From contig JAFASC010000051.1 in assembly GCA_019244955.1 (NCBI GenBank), forward strand, positions 1-43,366: a DNA stretch of 43,366 nucleotides, given 5' to 3'. Shown here one piece after another: positions 19,512 to 28,428 of the stretch. A program made the position numbers and the translations under genes. This stretch comes from Methylobacteriaceae bacterium. Its GTDB lineage: Bacteria > Pseudomonadota > Alphaproteobacteria > Rhizobiales > Beijerinckiaceae. The notes beneath the pieces are model-generated. The model saw only the letters and a list, made by a program, of their open reading frames with translations. It did not search any database and was not told the origin of the DNA. Position 1 is the stretch's first letter. Each line of letters begins with the position of its first letter.

Positions 19512-19540
19512 AAAGCCCCGCCCTTTCGGGCGGGGCTTTT
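19512..19540 (+). terminator. Rho-independent terminator after small secreted gene 1
   Basis: AAGCCCCGCCC, loop TTTC, GGGCGGGGCTT followed by TTCTGTT: an 11-bp perfect stem with a T-rich tail, 54 nt after the stop at 19458. Confidence 0.92.
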
Positions 19541-19601
19541 CTGTTGCCTCCTGAGCCGCCCCGGCCGAGGAAGTTCCCAAGCCCGAGCTTATTTTGGCCA
19601 C

Positions 19602-19617
19602 TCATTCTCGGTTCATT
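19602..19617 (+). promoter_or_regulatory. Phased direct repeat TCATT-N6-TCATT
   Basis: TCATTCTCGGTTCATT gives two half-sites 11 bp apart, 63 nt before ATG 19681. One-turn spacing is typical of sites bound by OmpR-family response regulators. A similar TTCA repeat with the same 11-bp period lies 53 nt before another small secreted gene (42055). Confidence 0.35.
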
Positions 19618-19680
19618 GAGGGCCGGCCATATTGCCAAGGTGGCTCACCGAATCAGCCGCCATCGCTCAGGAGGAGCTGG

Positions 19681-19971
19681 ATGAACGCTTATGCAAAGAA
19701 GATCGTCGCGAGCGGGTTTGCGGCGGTAATCCTTGGCGGCACAATTGCCGCCTCAACCGTGCCGGCCTCGGCCGACGCCGGTTCGACAATCGCCGCCGGC
19801 ATTTTCGGCGCCACCGCTGGTGCCATGCTCGGCGCCGCGGCCGCATCGGCTGCCCCGCCGCCGCCCCCGGTCGTGTATGCCGGACCGCCCCGCTGTTGGA
19901 TGGAGCGGCGGCCGGTACTCGACCCCTATGGCTATGTCGTCGGTTATCGCCCGGCGCGGGTCTGCCAATAA
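19681..19971 (+). CDS. Small secreted protein, C-x22-C family, copy 2
   Basis: 96 residues from ATG 19681 directly after the SD CAGGAGGAGCTGG; the track's start at 19594 is too early. Signal peptide MNAYAKKIVASGFAAVILGG to VPASADA; then a Gly/Ala hydrophobic segment (IFGATAGAMLGAAAASAA), a Pro run, and the C-terminal C-x3-R-x2-V-x-D-x-Y-G-x5-R-P-x2-V-C block shared with the upstream gene. Only the C-terminal block and general layout are conserved, so the pair looks like an old tandem duplication. Function unknown. Own promoter is likely since a terminator separates it from copy 1. Confidence 0.8.
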   Translation: MNAYAKKIVASGFAAVILGGTIAASTVPASADAGSTIAAGIFGATAGAMLGAAAASAAPPPPPVVYAGPPRCWMERRPVLDPYGYVVGYRPARVCQ

Positions 19972-19993
19972 TCATCGGTCCTTCGGAGAACCT

Positions 19994-20020
19994 GACCTCC
20001 CGCCGCAGAGGCGGGAGGTC
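19994..20020 (+). terminator. Terminator-like hairpin after small secreted gene 2
   Basis: GACCTCCCGCC / GGCGGGAGGTC is an 11-bp perfect stem with loop GCAGA, 22 nt past the stop at 19971. The following ATTTGT is a poor T-run, but position and stability fit a terminator. Confidence 0.7.
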
Positions 20021-20048
20021 ATTTGTCGCGATCGTTAGCCGCTGCTTA

Positions 20049-20179
20049 GCTTTAATAAAGCGCGGCCTTATTCCTCAAAAACCGCTCCAAGCGCAGCAAT
20101 TGGCTGCAACCAATTCCTGTCAAGCTCGTTAATCGGGTGTGCGAGAACGCACAGCCTATAGGGCGCATCGCTTTATAGG
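20049..20179 (+). promoter_or_regulatory. Leader region dense in inverted repeats before a small secreted gene
   Basis: Within 131 nt there are five perfect inverted repeats: GCTTTA-A-TAAAGC (20049-20061), GCAGC-N5-GCTGC (20093-20107), AATTGG-N6-CCAATT (20098-20115), TGTGCG-AGAA-CGCACA (20138-20153) and CCTATA-N13-TATAGG (20155-20179). The second and third overlap and exclude each other. The SD (AGGAGGGG) follows 31 nt later. This could be a structured 5' UTR, or the first palindrome may be an operator. Where transcription starts is not known. Confidence 0.4.
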
Positions 20180-20219
20180 TCGTCCGGTCAACGGCAAGAG
20201 CCGCGACAGGAGGGGTCAG

Positions 20220-20519
20220 ATGATCGAGCAGAAAGACAAGCTGGTGGCGACCCGCGCTACCCGGATTGTCGTCGCGTTGACCGCCGTCACTTGCGTTGGT
20301 GCCGTCGTCGCCGCTGCCCCGGTCGGGCTGACCAGTGCCGTCCAGGCTGCCAAGCCGAAAATCGAGCGCACCGGCTTCCGTCCGCTTGCCGAAGGCCCGA
20401 CCCTGCAGGTCGGCAAACAATTCGGCGCCGATGATGAAGATTGCATCGTCAAAGTGACCCGCGTCCAGGGTCCGGACGGCCGCATCTACGTCACTCGCGG
20501 CTCCACCTGCGGCGAGTGA
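20220..20519 (+). CDS. Small exported or anchored protein with C-terminal two-cysteine segment
   Basis: 99 residues from ATG 20220 after a strong SD (GACAGGAGGGGTCAG); the track's earlier start lies within the leader hairpins. A charged N-terminus, then one hydrophobic helix (IVVALTAVTCVGAVVAAAPVG) that may be a signal peptide cleaved near VQAAK. The mature part ends in Cys-x21-Cys around IVKVTRVQGPDGRIYVTRG. The size, export signal and terminal Cys pair match the general form of its two upstream neighbours, but the sequence between the Cys differs. Function unknown. It is 84 nt upstream of the repair exonuclease gene with no clear terminator between, so read-through into the repair genes is possible. 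Confidence 0.75.
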   Translation: MIEQKDKLVATRATRIVVALTAVTCVGAVVAAAPVGLTSAVQAAKPKIERTGFRPLAEGPTLQVGKQFGADDEDCIVKVTRVQGPDGRIYVTRGSTCGE

Positions 20520-20603
20520 TCTTCGCTCCCCTTAAAGCAGCGATTATCGGCGTCCCCTAAACGGGCTTGCCATTCGCCCGGCCGCACATGACCTGTTGGA
20601 CGA

Positions 20604-21659
20604 ATGCGCGCGTCCGACCTTCTCAAAACCACACCGGCGGGCCTCTATTGCGCCGCCGGGGATTTCCACATCGATCCGCTTCGCCCGGTCAAGCGCGCGC
20701 TGATCACGCACGGCCATTCCGACCATGCACGTGCCGGCCATGAATCGGTGCTGGCAACACGCGAGACGCTCGCCATCATGGGCGTGCGCTGCGGTCCCGA
20801 TTTCGCCGGCGCGACTCAAGCCGCCGCTTACGGCGAGCGCATCGGCATTGATGGGCTGACCGTCTCGTTCCATCCGGCCGGTCACGTGCTTGGCTCGGCG
20901 CAAATTTGCGTTGAGGCGAAAGGATTGCGCGTCGTCATCTCCGGCGATTACAAGCGCGCGCGTGATCCGACCTGCGCTCCCTTCGAGCTTGTCCCATGTG
21001 ATGTCTTCATCAGCGAGGCGACGTTTGGCCTGCCGGTCTTCCGCCACCCCGACGCAGCGCACGAAATTGCGCGGCTCATCGATTCATGCCGGCTCTTTCC
21101 GGAGCGCGCGCATCTTGTCGGTGCGTATTCGCTCGGCAAGGCGCAGCGCATCATGGCGCTGCTCCGGGAGGCCGGTTGGCAGCGCCCGATTTACATCCAC
21201 GGCACGATGGAGAAGCTGACCCGCTTCTATGAGCGCGAAGGCATCGATCTCGGCGAGGTCATCCGCGTCACCGGCCCGGAGCGGCCGAAACTCGGCGGCG
21301 AGGTCGTCATCTGTCCACCCTCCGCTTTGCAGGAATTATGGTCGCGACGTTTTCCGGAGCCGGTGCCGGCTTTTGCCTCGGGTTGGATGCGTGTTCGTGC
21401 GCGGGCTCGTCAACGCGGGGTCGAGCTGCCGCTCGTCATCTCCGATCACGCCGATTGGGACGAACTCTGCGAAACCATTCTCGCCACCGGCTGCTCCGAG
21501 CTTTGGGTGACGCATGGCGAGGAAGATGCACTTGTCCATTGGGCGAGCGGCCAAGGGCTTGCCGCGCGGCCGCTGCATTTGATCGGTTACGGCGAGGAAG
21601 AGGTCGAGGCTTGTGAGCCGGCGATTCCTTCCGATGAGGCCGATCCGGCGCTTATATGA
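20604..21659 (+). CDS. Ligase-associated DNA damage response exonuclease (metallo-beta-lactamase fold)
   Basis: 351 residues of the MBL/beta-CASP-like family. The HxHxDH metal motif is HGHSDH (36-41), followed by FHPAGHVLGSAQI, VISGDYKRARDPTC and the later SDHADWDEL and HGEEDALVHW elements. By family it is a DNA 5'-3' exonuclease/phosphodiesterase that trims ends before sealing. Its stop overlaps the ligase start by 4 nt (ATGA), the conserved exo-ligase pairing. The ATG has only a weak SD (TTGGAC). Confidence 0.93.
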   Translation: MRASDLLKTTPAGLYCAAGDFHIDPLRPVKRALITHGHSDHARAGHESVLATRETLAIMGVRCGPDFAGATQAAAYGERIGIDGLTVSFHPAGHVLGSAQICVEAKGLRVVISGDYKRARDPTCAPFELVPCDVFISEATFGLPVFRHPDAAHEIARLIDSCRLFPERAHLVGAYSLGKAQRIMALLREAGWQRPIYIHGTMEKLTRFYEREGIDLGEVIRVTGPERPKLGGEVVICPPSALQELWSRRFPEPVPAFASGWMRVRARARQRGVELPLVISDHADWDELCETILATGCSELWVTHGEEDALVHWASGQGLAARPLHLIGYGEEEVEACEPAIPSDEADPALI

Positions 21660-23329
21660 ACCGCTTCGCCGAGCTTCTGGATCGCCTGTCTTTCGAGCCG
21701 TCGCGCAACAATAAACTGCGGCTGATGACCGATTATTTCCGTTCGACGCCTGATCCGGAGCGCGGCTACGCGCTGGCGGCGCTGACCGGCGCGCTCGGCT
21801 TCCAGCATGCGAAACCTGGATTGATCCGCGCGCTCATAAGCGAGCGCGTCGATCCGACCCTCTTCTACATGTCCTATGATTACGTCGGCGATCTCTCGGA
21901 GACGGTCGCGCTGCTTTGGCCCGAGCCCGCTGCGACGGCGGCCGGCGCGGGGCATAACCGGCCGCCCTTGGCTTTGTCGGAGGTTGTCACGACGCTCGCG
22001 ACATCGGGCAAGCTCGATCTGCCGCGCATCCTGGCGCGTTGGCTTGACGCACTCGACGAGATTGGCCGCTGGGCCCTCTTAAAACTGATCACCGGGTCGC
22101 TGCGCGTCGGCGTGTCGGCGCGGCTCGCCAAGACCGCCGTCGGCGATATCGGCGGCAAGCAACCTAACGAGATCGAAGAAGTCTGGCATGGTCTCTCGCC
22201 GCCTTACATCGACCTGTTCGCTTGGGTGGAGGGGCGGGAGGCTCGGCCCGAAGCGACCGACCCGGCGCCGTTCCGCCCACCGATGCTGGCGCATCCGATC
22301 GAAGAGGCGGACCTCGCCGTGCTCAACCCTGAAGATTTTTCCGCGGAGTGGAAATGGGACGGCATCCGCATGCAGGTCGTTGCCGGCCATGACGCGACCG
22401 GTAAGCGAGTCTTGCGCATGTTCTCGCGTACCGGCGAGGAAAACACGCACGCCTTTCCCGATCTCGCCGAGGCGCTGGCGCACCTGCCGGCACAAGATTT
22501 TGCCATCGACGGCGAGCTGTTGATCCTCCGCGAGGGCCGCGTGCAGCCATTCTCGATTCTGCAGCAGCGGCTCAACCGCAAGGCGGTTTCGGCCAAACAC
22601 ATGGCGGATTTTCCTGCGCATGTGCGCGCCTATGATCTTCTGTCGCTGAACGGAGAGGACTTCCGCCCGTTTGCTTTCTGCGACCGGCGTAAGCGGCTCG
22701 AAGCTTTCGTTGCGGAATGCAACGAGCCGCGGCTCGATCTCTCGCCCATCGTGCCTTTCAAGAGCTGGGAAGACCTCGCGGCGGCGCGCGCCGATCCCGC
22801 CAGCGCCGGCGCGGAAGCGGACGCCGCCGCAGTCGAAGGCATCATGCTGAAGCGCGTCGACTCGATCTATGTGCCGGGCCGGCCGAAAGGCCCGTGGTAT
22901 AAATGGAAGCGCGATCCCTTCAACGTCGATGCCGTCATGATGTATGCGCAGCGCGGTCACGGTAAGCGCTCCTCGTTTTACTCGGACTATACGTTCGGTT
23001 GTTGGCGCGAGGGCGAGAACGGCGAAGAACTGGTGCCGATAGGAAAAGCCTATTCCGGAATTACCGACGAAGAGCTCGCCCAACTCGATCGCTACGTCCG
23101 CAATCACACAATCAACCGCTTCGGTCCTGTCCGTGAGGTCGAATATTCGCGCGACAAGGGCCTCGTTCTGGAGATCGCATTCGAAGGCATCAATTGGTCG
23201 AGCCGGCACAAATCCGGAGTCGCGCTGCGCTTCCCGCGGATCAACCGCATCCGCTGGGACAAGCCGGCGAAAGACGCGGATCGGATTGAGGTTTTGGAGG
23301 GGCTTTTGAGGCAACGCGAATCGGCCTGA
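21656..23329 (+). CDS. ATP-dependent DNA ligase, LigB type (cisplatin damage response ligase)
   Basis: 557 residues. N-terminal helical DNA-binding domain ([20 protein letters not shown]), then adenylation domain with nucleophilic Lys233 in [10 protein letters not shown], motif III/IIIa ([22 protein letters not shown]), motif IV ([12 protein letters not shown]) and motif V (WYKWKRDP), then an OB-fold. The length and the overlap with the MBL exonuclease identify the ligase of the helicase/exo/ligase/PdeM repair set, distinct from NAD-dependent LigA and from the LigC-type ligase at 35420. It seals nicks after end processing; family members are tied to cross-link or cisplatin-type damage. Confidence 0.95.
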   Translation: MNRFAELLDRLSFEPSRNNKLRLMTDYFRSTPDPERGYALAALTGALGFQHAKPGLIRALISERVDPTLFYMSYDYVGDLSETVALLWPEPAATAAGAGHNRPPLALSEVVTTLATSGKLDLPRILARWLDALDEIGRWALLKLITGSLRVGVSARLAKTAVGDIGGKQPNEIEEVWHGLSPPYIDLFAWVEGREARPEATDPAPFRPPMLAHPIEEADLAVLNPEDFSAEWKWDGIRMQVVAGHDATGKRVLRMFSRTGEENTHAFPDLAEALAHLPAQDFAIDGELLILREGRVQPFSILQQRLNRKAVSAKHMADFPAHVRAYDLLSLNGEDFRPFAFCDRRKRLEAFVAECNEPRLDLSPIVPFKSWEDLAAARADPASAGAEADAAAVEGIMLKRVDSIYVPGRPKGPWYKWKRDPFNVDAVMMYAQRGHGKRSSFYSDYTFGCWREGENGEELVPIGKAYSGITDEELAQLDRYVRNHTINRFGPVREVEYSRDKGLVLEIAFEGINWSSRHKSGVALRFPRINRIRWDKPAKDADRIEVLEGLLRQRESA

Positions 23330-23372
23330 GCGCGCCCGTGACATCAGCCGCGACTCCTGCTTAGTGCCGGCC

Positions 23373-26099
23373 ATGACGGTGCAACCGCAGCCCCCGGCCG
23401 CTTTCCGGCCGCCCGCCTCCGCAGAGGGCGCGCGGCCGACGCCGATGATGGCGCAATATATCGAGATCAAGGCCGCCAATCCGGATTGCCTGCTGTTCTA
23501 TCGCATGGGCGATTTCTACGAGCTCTTCTTCGAAGATGCGGAAATCGCCTCGCGCGCGCTCGGTATCGTGCTGACGAAGCGCGGCAAGCATCTCGGCGAC
23601 GACATTGCCATGTGCGGCGTGCCGATCGAGCGCGCCGACGATTATTTGCAGCGGCTCATCGCGCTCGGGCATCGCGTCGCCGTCTGCGAGCAGATAGAAG
23701 ACCCGGCGGAAGCCAGGAAGCGCGGACCGAAATCGGTCGTGCAGCGCCAAGTCGTGCGTCTCGTCACGCCGGGAACCATCACCGAAGAGCGGCTGCTCGA
23801 TCCCCACCGCGCCAACGCATTCGCGGCGGTAGCGCGCGTGAAAGCATCGGATGAGACCTGGCGCTACGGCATTGCCTGCGTCGACATCTCGACTGGAGCG
23901 TTTTCGGTCACGGAGACGGACGCGCCCGGCCTCGCCGCGGAATTGGCGCGGCTCGAGCCGCGCGAGATCGTCGCGGCGGACTCGCTCTGTGCCGACGACA
24001 GGATTGCCACGAATTTGCGCGGCACAGGTCTGCCCCTGACGCCGCTCGGGCGGGAGAGCGGCGATGGCGTGAGCGCAGAACGCCGACTCTGCGGATTTTA
24101 CGGCGTCACGACTCTCGATGGGTTTGGCGTGCTCTCGCGTGCGGAAACCAGCGCAGCCGCCATGGCGCTGCACTTCATCGAGCGCACCCAAATCAACACA
24201 CGACCCAATCTTGCGCGTCCGACGCGTGTTCGGCGCGATCACGTCCTGGAGATCGACCCGGCAACCCGCACGAATCTCGAACTGACGCGCACGCTTGCAG
24301 GCGACCGCATCGGCTCGCTGCTCGCCACGATCGACCGCACAGTCACGCCCCCAGGTGCGCGGCTTCTCGCGGAGCGGCTGGCGGCGCCTTTGACAGGCGT
24401 CAATGCGATTGCGCAACGGCAAGCGAGCGTGACGTTTTTTGTCGAAGGGCGCGACCTGCGGAGCGATGTCCGTGCCGAGCTTAAGCGGGCGCCGGATTTC
24501 ATGCGTTCGTTGTCGCGGCTCGCACTTGGACGCGGCGGCCCGCGCGATCTGGAAGCCTTGCGAGCCGGGCTTGTAGCTGCGCACGAGCTCACTCGGCTGC
24601 TTTCCGTGGGTCAGCTCCCGGATGAACTCGAGCGCGCTCACGTCGCGCTCGGAGACGTCGACCACAACATCGCCGCAGCGCTCGCCGCGGCACTTGCGCC
24701 CGATCTGCCGCTCGATCGCCGCGCCGGCAATTTCATCGCGAGTGGACACGATGCGGCGCTCGACGAAGCGCGCGCGCTACGCGACGAAAGCCGGCGCGTC
24801 ATTGCCAGCCTGCAGACGCGCTATTGCGAACTCGCCGAGATCAGGCAGATCAAGATCAAGCACAACAATTTTTTAGGGTATTTTATCGAAGTGCCGCAGG
24901 TGCACGGCGAGAGGCTGATCAAGCCGCCACTCAACGCGACGTTCATCCATCGCCAGACGATGGCGGAGGCGATGCGCTTCTCGACGAGCGAATTATCCGA
25001 GCTCGAGGCGAAAATCGCCTCCGCAGCCGATCGTGCGTTGGCGCAGGAATTGGCAATTTTCGATCGCCTCGCGGCAATCGTGCTCGACGCAGCCGAGCCG
25101 ATCAAGGCGGCTGCGCAAGCGCTCGCGGAGATCGATGTCGCTGCCGCACTGGCGGAGATCGCCTCGGCGAAGGATTGGGTCAAGCCGGAGATCGAGTCCG
25201 ATACTGCTTTCTTGATCGAGCAGGGGCGTCATCCCGTCGTCGAAGCGGCGCTCGCCGCCACCGGCGAGCCCTTTGTCGCCAACGATTGCGATCTCTCCGG
25301 CGACGGCGACAACGCCGGTCGCATCGCCATCGTCACCGGCCCGAATATGGCGGGCAAGTCGACCTACCTGCGCCAGAACGCGCTCATCGTGGTGCTCGCG
25401 CAGATGGGCTCCTACGTGCCGGCGAAGCGCGCGCGACTCGGCGTTGTCGACCGTCTGTTCTCGCGCGTCGGCGCGGCGGACGATCTCGCGCGCGGGCGTT
25501 CGACCTTCATGGTCGAGATGGTCGAGACCGCGGCGATTCTCAACCAGGCGACGGCGCGCTCGCTCGTCATTCTCGACGAGATCGGCCGCGGTACGGCGAC
25601 GTTCGACGGGCTCTCGATCGCCTGGGCGACGATGGAGCATTTGCACGAGAACAATCGCGCGCGGGCCTTGTTTGCCACGCATTTTCACGAGCTGACGGAA
25701 CTTGCGAAGCAGCTGCCGCGCGTGACCAATCTGACCATGCGTGTGACCGACTGGAACGGCGAAGTCGTCTTCCTGCACGAAGTGCTGCCCGGCGCGGCGG
25801 ATCGCTCTTACGGCATCCAGGTTGCGAAGCTCGCGGGCTTGCCTCCGGCCGTCGTCGCGCGCGCGCAGGAAATCTTGCGTCTGCTCGAAGCTTCCGACCG
25901 GCGCACGCCGGTCGAGACCTTGATTGCCGACCTGCCGTTGTTCTCGCATGCGGCGCAAAACATTACGCCTGTGACGGCACGCTCGCCGGCAGACCCGGTG
26001 CGCGACACGCTCTCGGCTATCGACCCGGATGCGCTCAGTCCGCGCGAGGCGTTGGAAGCTTTGTACAAGCTGAAGGACTCCGCACGGGACAAAACGTGA
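23373..26099 (+). CDS. mutS: DNA mismatch repair protein MutS
   Basis: About 908 residues from ATG 23373 (the track uses GTG 23364, nine bases earlier; no strong SD decides). Mismatch-reading Phe-x-Glu motif in GDFYELFF, connector and core/clamp domains, then ATPase with Walker [10 protein letters not shown] (from residue ~656), the region [20 protein letters not shown], Walker [12 protein letters not shown] and [12 protein letters not shown]. Full length with the C-terminal helix-turn-helix dimer region. It recognises mismatches and small loops and recruits MutL. It lies 43 nt after the LigB-type ligase on the same strand, extending the repair cluster; no mutL is nearby. Confidence 0.97.
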   Translation: MTVQPQPPAAFRPPASAEGARPTPMMAQYIEIKAANPDCLLFYRMGDFYELFFEDAEIASRALGIVLTKRGKHLGDDIAMCGVPIERADDYLQRLIALGHRVAVCEQIEDPAEARKRGPKSVVQRQVVRLVTPGTITEERLLDPHRANAFAAVARVKASDETWRYGIACVDISTGAFSVTETDAPGLAAELARLEPREIVAADSLCADDRIATNLRGTGLPLTPLGRESGDGVSAERRLCGFYGVTTLDGFGVLSRAETSAAAMALHFIERTQINTRPNLARPTRVRRDHVLEIDPATRTNLELTRTLAGDRIGSLLATIDRTVTPPGARLLAERLAAPLTGVNAIAQRQASVTFFVEGRDLRSDVRAELKRAPDFMRSLSRLALGRGGPRDLEALRAGLVAAHELTRLLSVGQLPDELERAHVALGDVDHNIAAALAAALAPDLPLDRRAGNFIASGHDAALDEARALRDESRRVIASLQTRYCELAEIRQIKIKHNNFLGYFIEVPQVHGERLIKPPLNATFIHRQTMAEAMRFSTSELSELEAKIASAADRALAQELAIFDRLAAIVLDAAEPIKAAAQALAEIDVAAALAEIASAKDWVKPEIESDTAFLIEQGRHPVVEAALAATGEPFVANDCDLSGDGDNAGRIAIVTGPNMAGKSTYLRQNALIVVLAQMGSYVPAKRARLGVVDRLFSRVGAADDLARGRSTFMVEMVETAAILNQATARSLVILDEIGRGTATFDGLSIAWATMEHLHENNRARALFATHFHELTELAKQLPRVTNLTMRVTDWNGEVVFLHEVLPGAADRSYGIQVAKLAGLPPAVVARAQEILRLLEASDRRTPVETLIADLPLFSHAAQNITPVTARSPADPVRDTLSAIDPDALSPREALEALYKLKDSARDKT

Positions 26100-26203
26100 G
26101 CGCGACGGCCAAGCGGCTCATGTGGTTTGTCGGCTTGTGGGCGGCTGGCGTTATCGTTGTTGCGGCCGTGGCCCTCGTTATTCGCGCTGCCTTGCGACTG
26201 TAG
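26096..26203 (+). CDS. DUF2474-like single-TM small protein overlapping mutS
   Basis: A 35-residue ORF below the track limit, visible only as the tail of a long shadow ORF. GTG 26096 overlaps the mutS TGA by 4 nt (GTGA). The product starts [20 protein letters not shown] and ends in [10 protein letters not shown]: a basic start, one TM helix and an Arg-flanked end. The [12 protein letters not shown] core matches my memory of DUF2474, tiny proteins usually found after cydAB/cioAB quinol oxidase genes and thought to act like CydX. No oxidase gene is in the window. Coupling to mutS suggests it is translated, but its role here is unknown. A chance ORF is the alternative. Confidence 0.6.
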   Translation: MSATAKRLMWFVGLWAAGVIVVAAVALVIRAALRL

Positions 26204-26216
26204 CGTCGCTCCAGGC

Positions 26217-27143
26217 CTAATTACCGCCGGTTGCCGCCAGGTTCCGGTAAAAATGCGAGATGCCTTCGTACCATTGATGCCGGGCCTCGAGGTGCTGCAT
26301 GCCGGGTTGATGCACCGGCAGCCGAAGCGTCTGCACCAGTGTTTCGATTTCGCGCCGACCGCTGAGCTGGGATGACGTCAGCGTCTGATTCTGCACCGCC
26401 GTTTCGATCGGATCGAGTGCCGTCAGGCCGATCGGGAAGAGCTCGCGAAAAATGACGCGATCGTGCAACCCCTCGGCGACGCGGAACTGCAGCTCCGCCG
26501 ACATGCGCTGCAAGCTCATGCCGACCTGCCGCGCGTTGTTGGATTGAATCGAGAGGCTGCGATTGCGCACGAGCACCCAGTCGATGATCCCGTTATCGAC
26601 GAGGCGACGTTTCCGGCGTGCTTCGAGAACGAGATCGGCATAATGCGCAACATTGCCGCGCAGCGAGCGGTCGTGATGAACGCGCGAGAACACGTCGACA
26701 TCGATGAAGCTCTCGTTCACGGGCGACACCAGCGTGTCGGCAAGTGAATGCGCAAGGCGCATCAGATAGGAGTCGCTCGCCGGCGTATCGATCACAACGA
26801 ACTCGTAGGAATGCTCCACGGCCGCAATCGCTTCGGCAAAAGCGCTGAATTCCATGGTTTCGTTGTCGCGAAGATTATCGGAAGCACCGCGGTCGAGCGC
26901 GTAATGCAACGGCAGCTCGACGGGCCAGGGTGCCGACTGCGCCCACGAGCGGCGATTCTCGAGGAAACGCGTCAGCGTGCGCTGCCGGACATCGAGGTCG
27001 ATGGAGGCGACGCGATAGCCCGCTTTCAACAAAGCGATCGTGAGATGGATCGAGAGCGTCGACTTGCCGGTGCCGCCCTTCTCGTTTCCGAGGACGATCA
27101 CATGGGCGCTTCTGAGGTCCGGGCTGTCGAAATGCTCGCTCAT
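26217..27143 (-). CDS. mipZ: Division-plane positioning ATPase MipZ
   Basis: 308 residues from ATG 27141-27143; the track's 315-aa version starts at a TTG. The deviant Walker A NEKGGTGKST with both Lys, the SIDLDVRQRTLTRFLENR switch I region and VVIDTPASDSYLMRLAHSLA (Walker B/switch II) place it in the ParA/MinD class. The loop NESFIDVDVF and the C-terminal RELFPIGLTALD are MipZ features. MipZ dimers bind DNA, form a gradient from ParB at the pole and block FtsZ assembly away from midcell in alphaproteobacteria. It is convergent with mutS/DUF2474 (13 nt apart) and 61 nt downstream of the FAD monooxygenase gene. Confidence 0.95.
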   Translation of the reverse strand: MSEHFDSPDLRSAHVIVLGNEKGGTGKSTLSIHLTIALLKAGYRVASIDLDVRQRTLTRFLENRRSWAQSAPWPVELPLHYALDRGASDNLRDNETMEFSAFAEAIAAVEHSYEFVVIDTPASDSYLMRLAHSLADTLVSPVNESFIDVDVFSRVHHDRSLRGNVAHYADLVLEARRKRRLVDNGIIDWVLVRNRSLSIQSNNARQVGMSLQRMSAELQFRVAEGLHDRVIFRELFPIGLTALDPIETAVQNQTLTSSQLSGRREIETLVQTLRLPVHQPGMQHLEARHQWYEGISHFYRNLAATGGN

Positions 27144-27204
27144 CGGCGCGATCGCCGGACGCAAGCGCTATACCGCCGTGGCAATGTTTGACGAATCAGG
27201 CGTG

Positions 27205-28398
27205 TCATTCGCGATAGTCGTAAATCCAGTCCTGACGCGCCAACATTCGCCGCGCCCCCAAAACGCGCATCACAATATCGCGAGCCAAAGCCGCCGGCTC
27301 CGCCATGTGGTAGATGTCGCCTTGCCGTCGCGAGGCGCCCTGAAGGCGCGCGGTGCGTACGGTTCTCGCCTGCTCATACATTTTGAACCCGGCAGCGATA
27401 TCGCTGTTTGCCGCAAGCGCAAGCTCCAGCGCGGCGGCATCCTCGATTGCCTGCGCCGCGCCTTGCGCCAGAAACGGCAGCATCGGATGGGCAGCGTCGC
27501 CGGCAAGCGTAACGCGGCCCACGCTCCAGTGCTCGAGCGGCGGACGATCGAAGAGCCGCCAGCTGCGCCATTCTGCGGGTGCGGAGAGGAGAGCATGTGC
27601 CTTCGTATGCCAGCGCGCCAAGGCGCGCCGCAGGATCGCTGGATCGCGCGTCCCGCTCCAAAAATCAGCGCTCTCCCCCTCGTCGTGGGAATCCTCCGCA
27701 ATCGCCACCATGTTCACACATCTGCCGCCGCACAGGGGGTAATGCACCAGGTGGGCGCGCTTGCCGAGCCAGAGATTGACGTCAGGGGCGGCAAATTCCT
27801 CCGGCAATTGCGCGGTGGGCACTAGCGCGCGCCATGCGGTGCGGCGCGCGGCTTGCGGCGGCAGATCGCCAGGCAATTCCAAACGCTGGCGCACCTCCGA
27901 CCACAGGCCGTCCGCGCCGATCAGCGCGGCCCCGTCGAAACGCAGGCGGATCAAGCCATGCTTGGCGCCGACGGCAACTCCGTCCTGATCGGCCGCAAAA
28001 CCCGCAACAGCGACACCAAGCCGAACTTCGATCGCGGGCTCATCCGCCACGGCCGCGCGCAATGCCTGCTGCAGGTCGGCGCGATGTGCGACAAGGTAAG
28101 GCGCGCCCCAGCGTGTCTCCGCATCTTCAAGCGGCAGTCGCGCGAGCACCGCGCCATCGCGCCCGCGGCGGATCACGACCGCGCGTGGTTTAAGGGCTGC
28201 GCCGCCCAGTCGCTCCAGCACGCTCCAGCGCCGCAGATGGCGGCTCGCATTGGGTGAGAGCTGGATCCCGGCCCCCGCTTCCAGCAGTGCCGGGGCCTTT
28301 TCGAGCACGAGCACGCGTCGCCCATCGCGCGCGATCGCCAATGCCGCCGAGAGGCCGGCAATTCCGGCCCCGGCGATTATGATCGGTAGCTCCCTCAC
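27205..28398 (-). CDS. FAD-dependent monooxygenase (salicylate hydroxylase / UbiH-like)
   Basis: 397 residues, GTG start. The FAD-binding GxGxxG motif is at the N-terminus (IIIAGAGIAGLSAALAIARD), the second FAD/NADPH region is ALIGADGLWSEVRQRL (DG motif), and GDAAHPMLPFLAQGAAQAIE is the GD motif of class A flavin monooxygenases. It hydroxylates an aromatic-type substrate with NAD(P)H and O2; the substrate cannot be told from the sequence. It lies 30 nt downstream of the zf-CHCC gene and upstream of mipZ on the same strand. The grouping does not suggest a pathway. Confidence 0.9.
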   Translation of the reverse strand: MRELPIIIAGAGIAGLSAALAIARDGRRVLVLEKAPALLEAGAGIQLSPNASRHLRRWSVLERLGGAALKPRAVVIRRGRDGAVLARLPLEDAETRWGAPYLVAHRADLQQALRAAVADEPAIEVRLGVAVAGFAADQDGVAVGAKHGLIRLRFDGAALIGADGLWSEVRQRLELPGDLPPQAARRTAWRALVPTAQLPEEFAAPDVNLWLGKRAHLVHYPLCGGRCVNMVAIAEDSHDEGESADFWSGTRDPAILRRALARWHTKAHALLSAPAEWRSWRLFDRPPLEHWSVGRVTLAGDAAHPMLPFLAQGAAQAIEDAAALELALAANSDIAAGFKMYEQARTVRTARLQGASRRQGDIYHMAEPAALARDIVMRVLGARRMLARQDWIYDYRE

Positions 28399-28428
28399 GC
28401 ACTTTCAGCCGAGCGGCCCGGCCCGATA

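Noticed and set aside
22079-24749. Long minus-strand ORFs (466 and 462 aa) under ligase and mutS
   Set aside because: Antisense to two clear repair genes; no motifs, composition of a shadow frame.
24824-26203. 459-aa plus-strand ORF in another frame of mutS
   Set aside because: Only its last 35 codons, from GTG 26096, look like a real product; the rest is an Arg-rich shadow of mutS.
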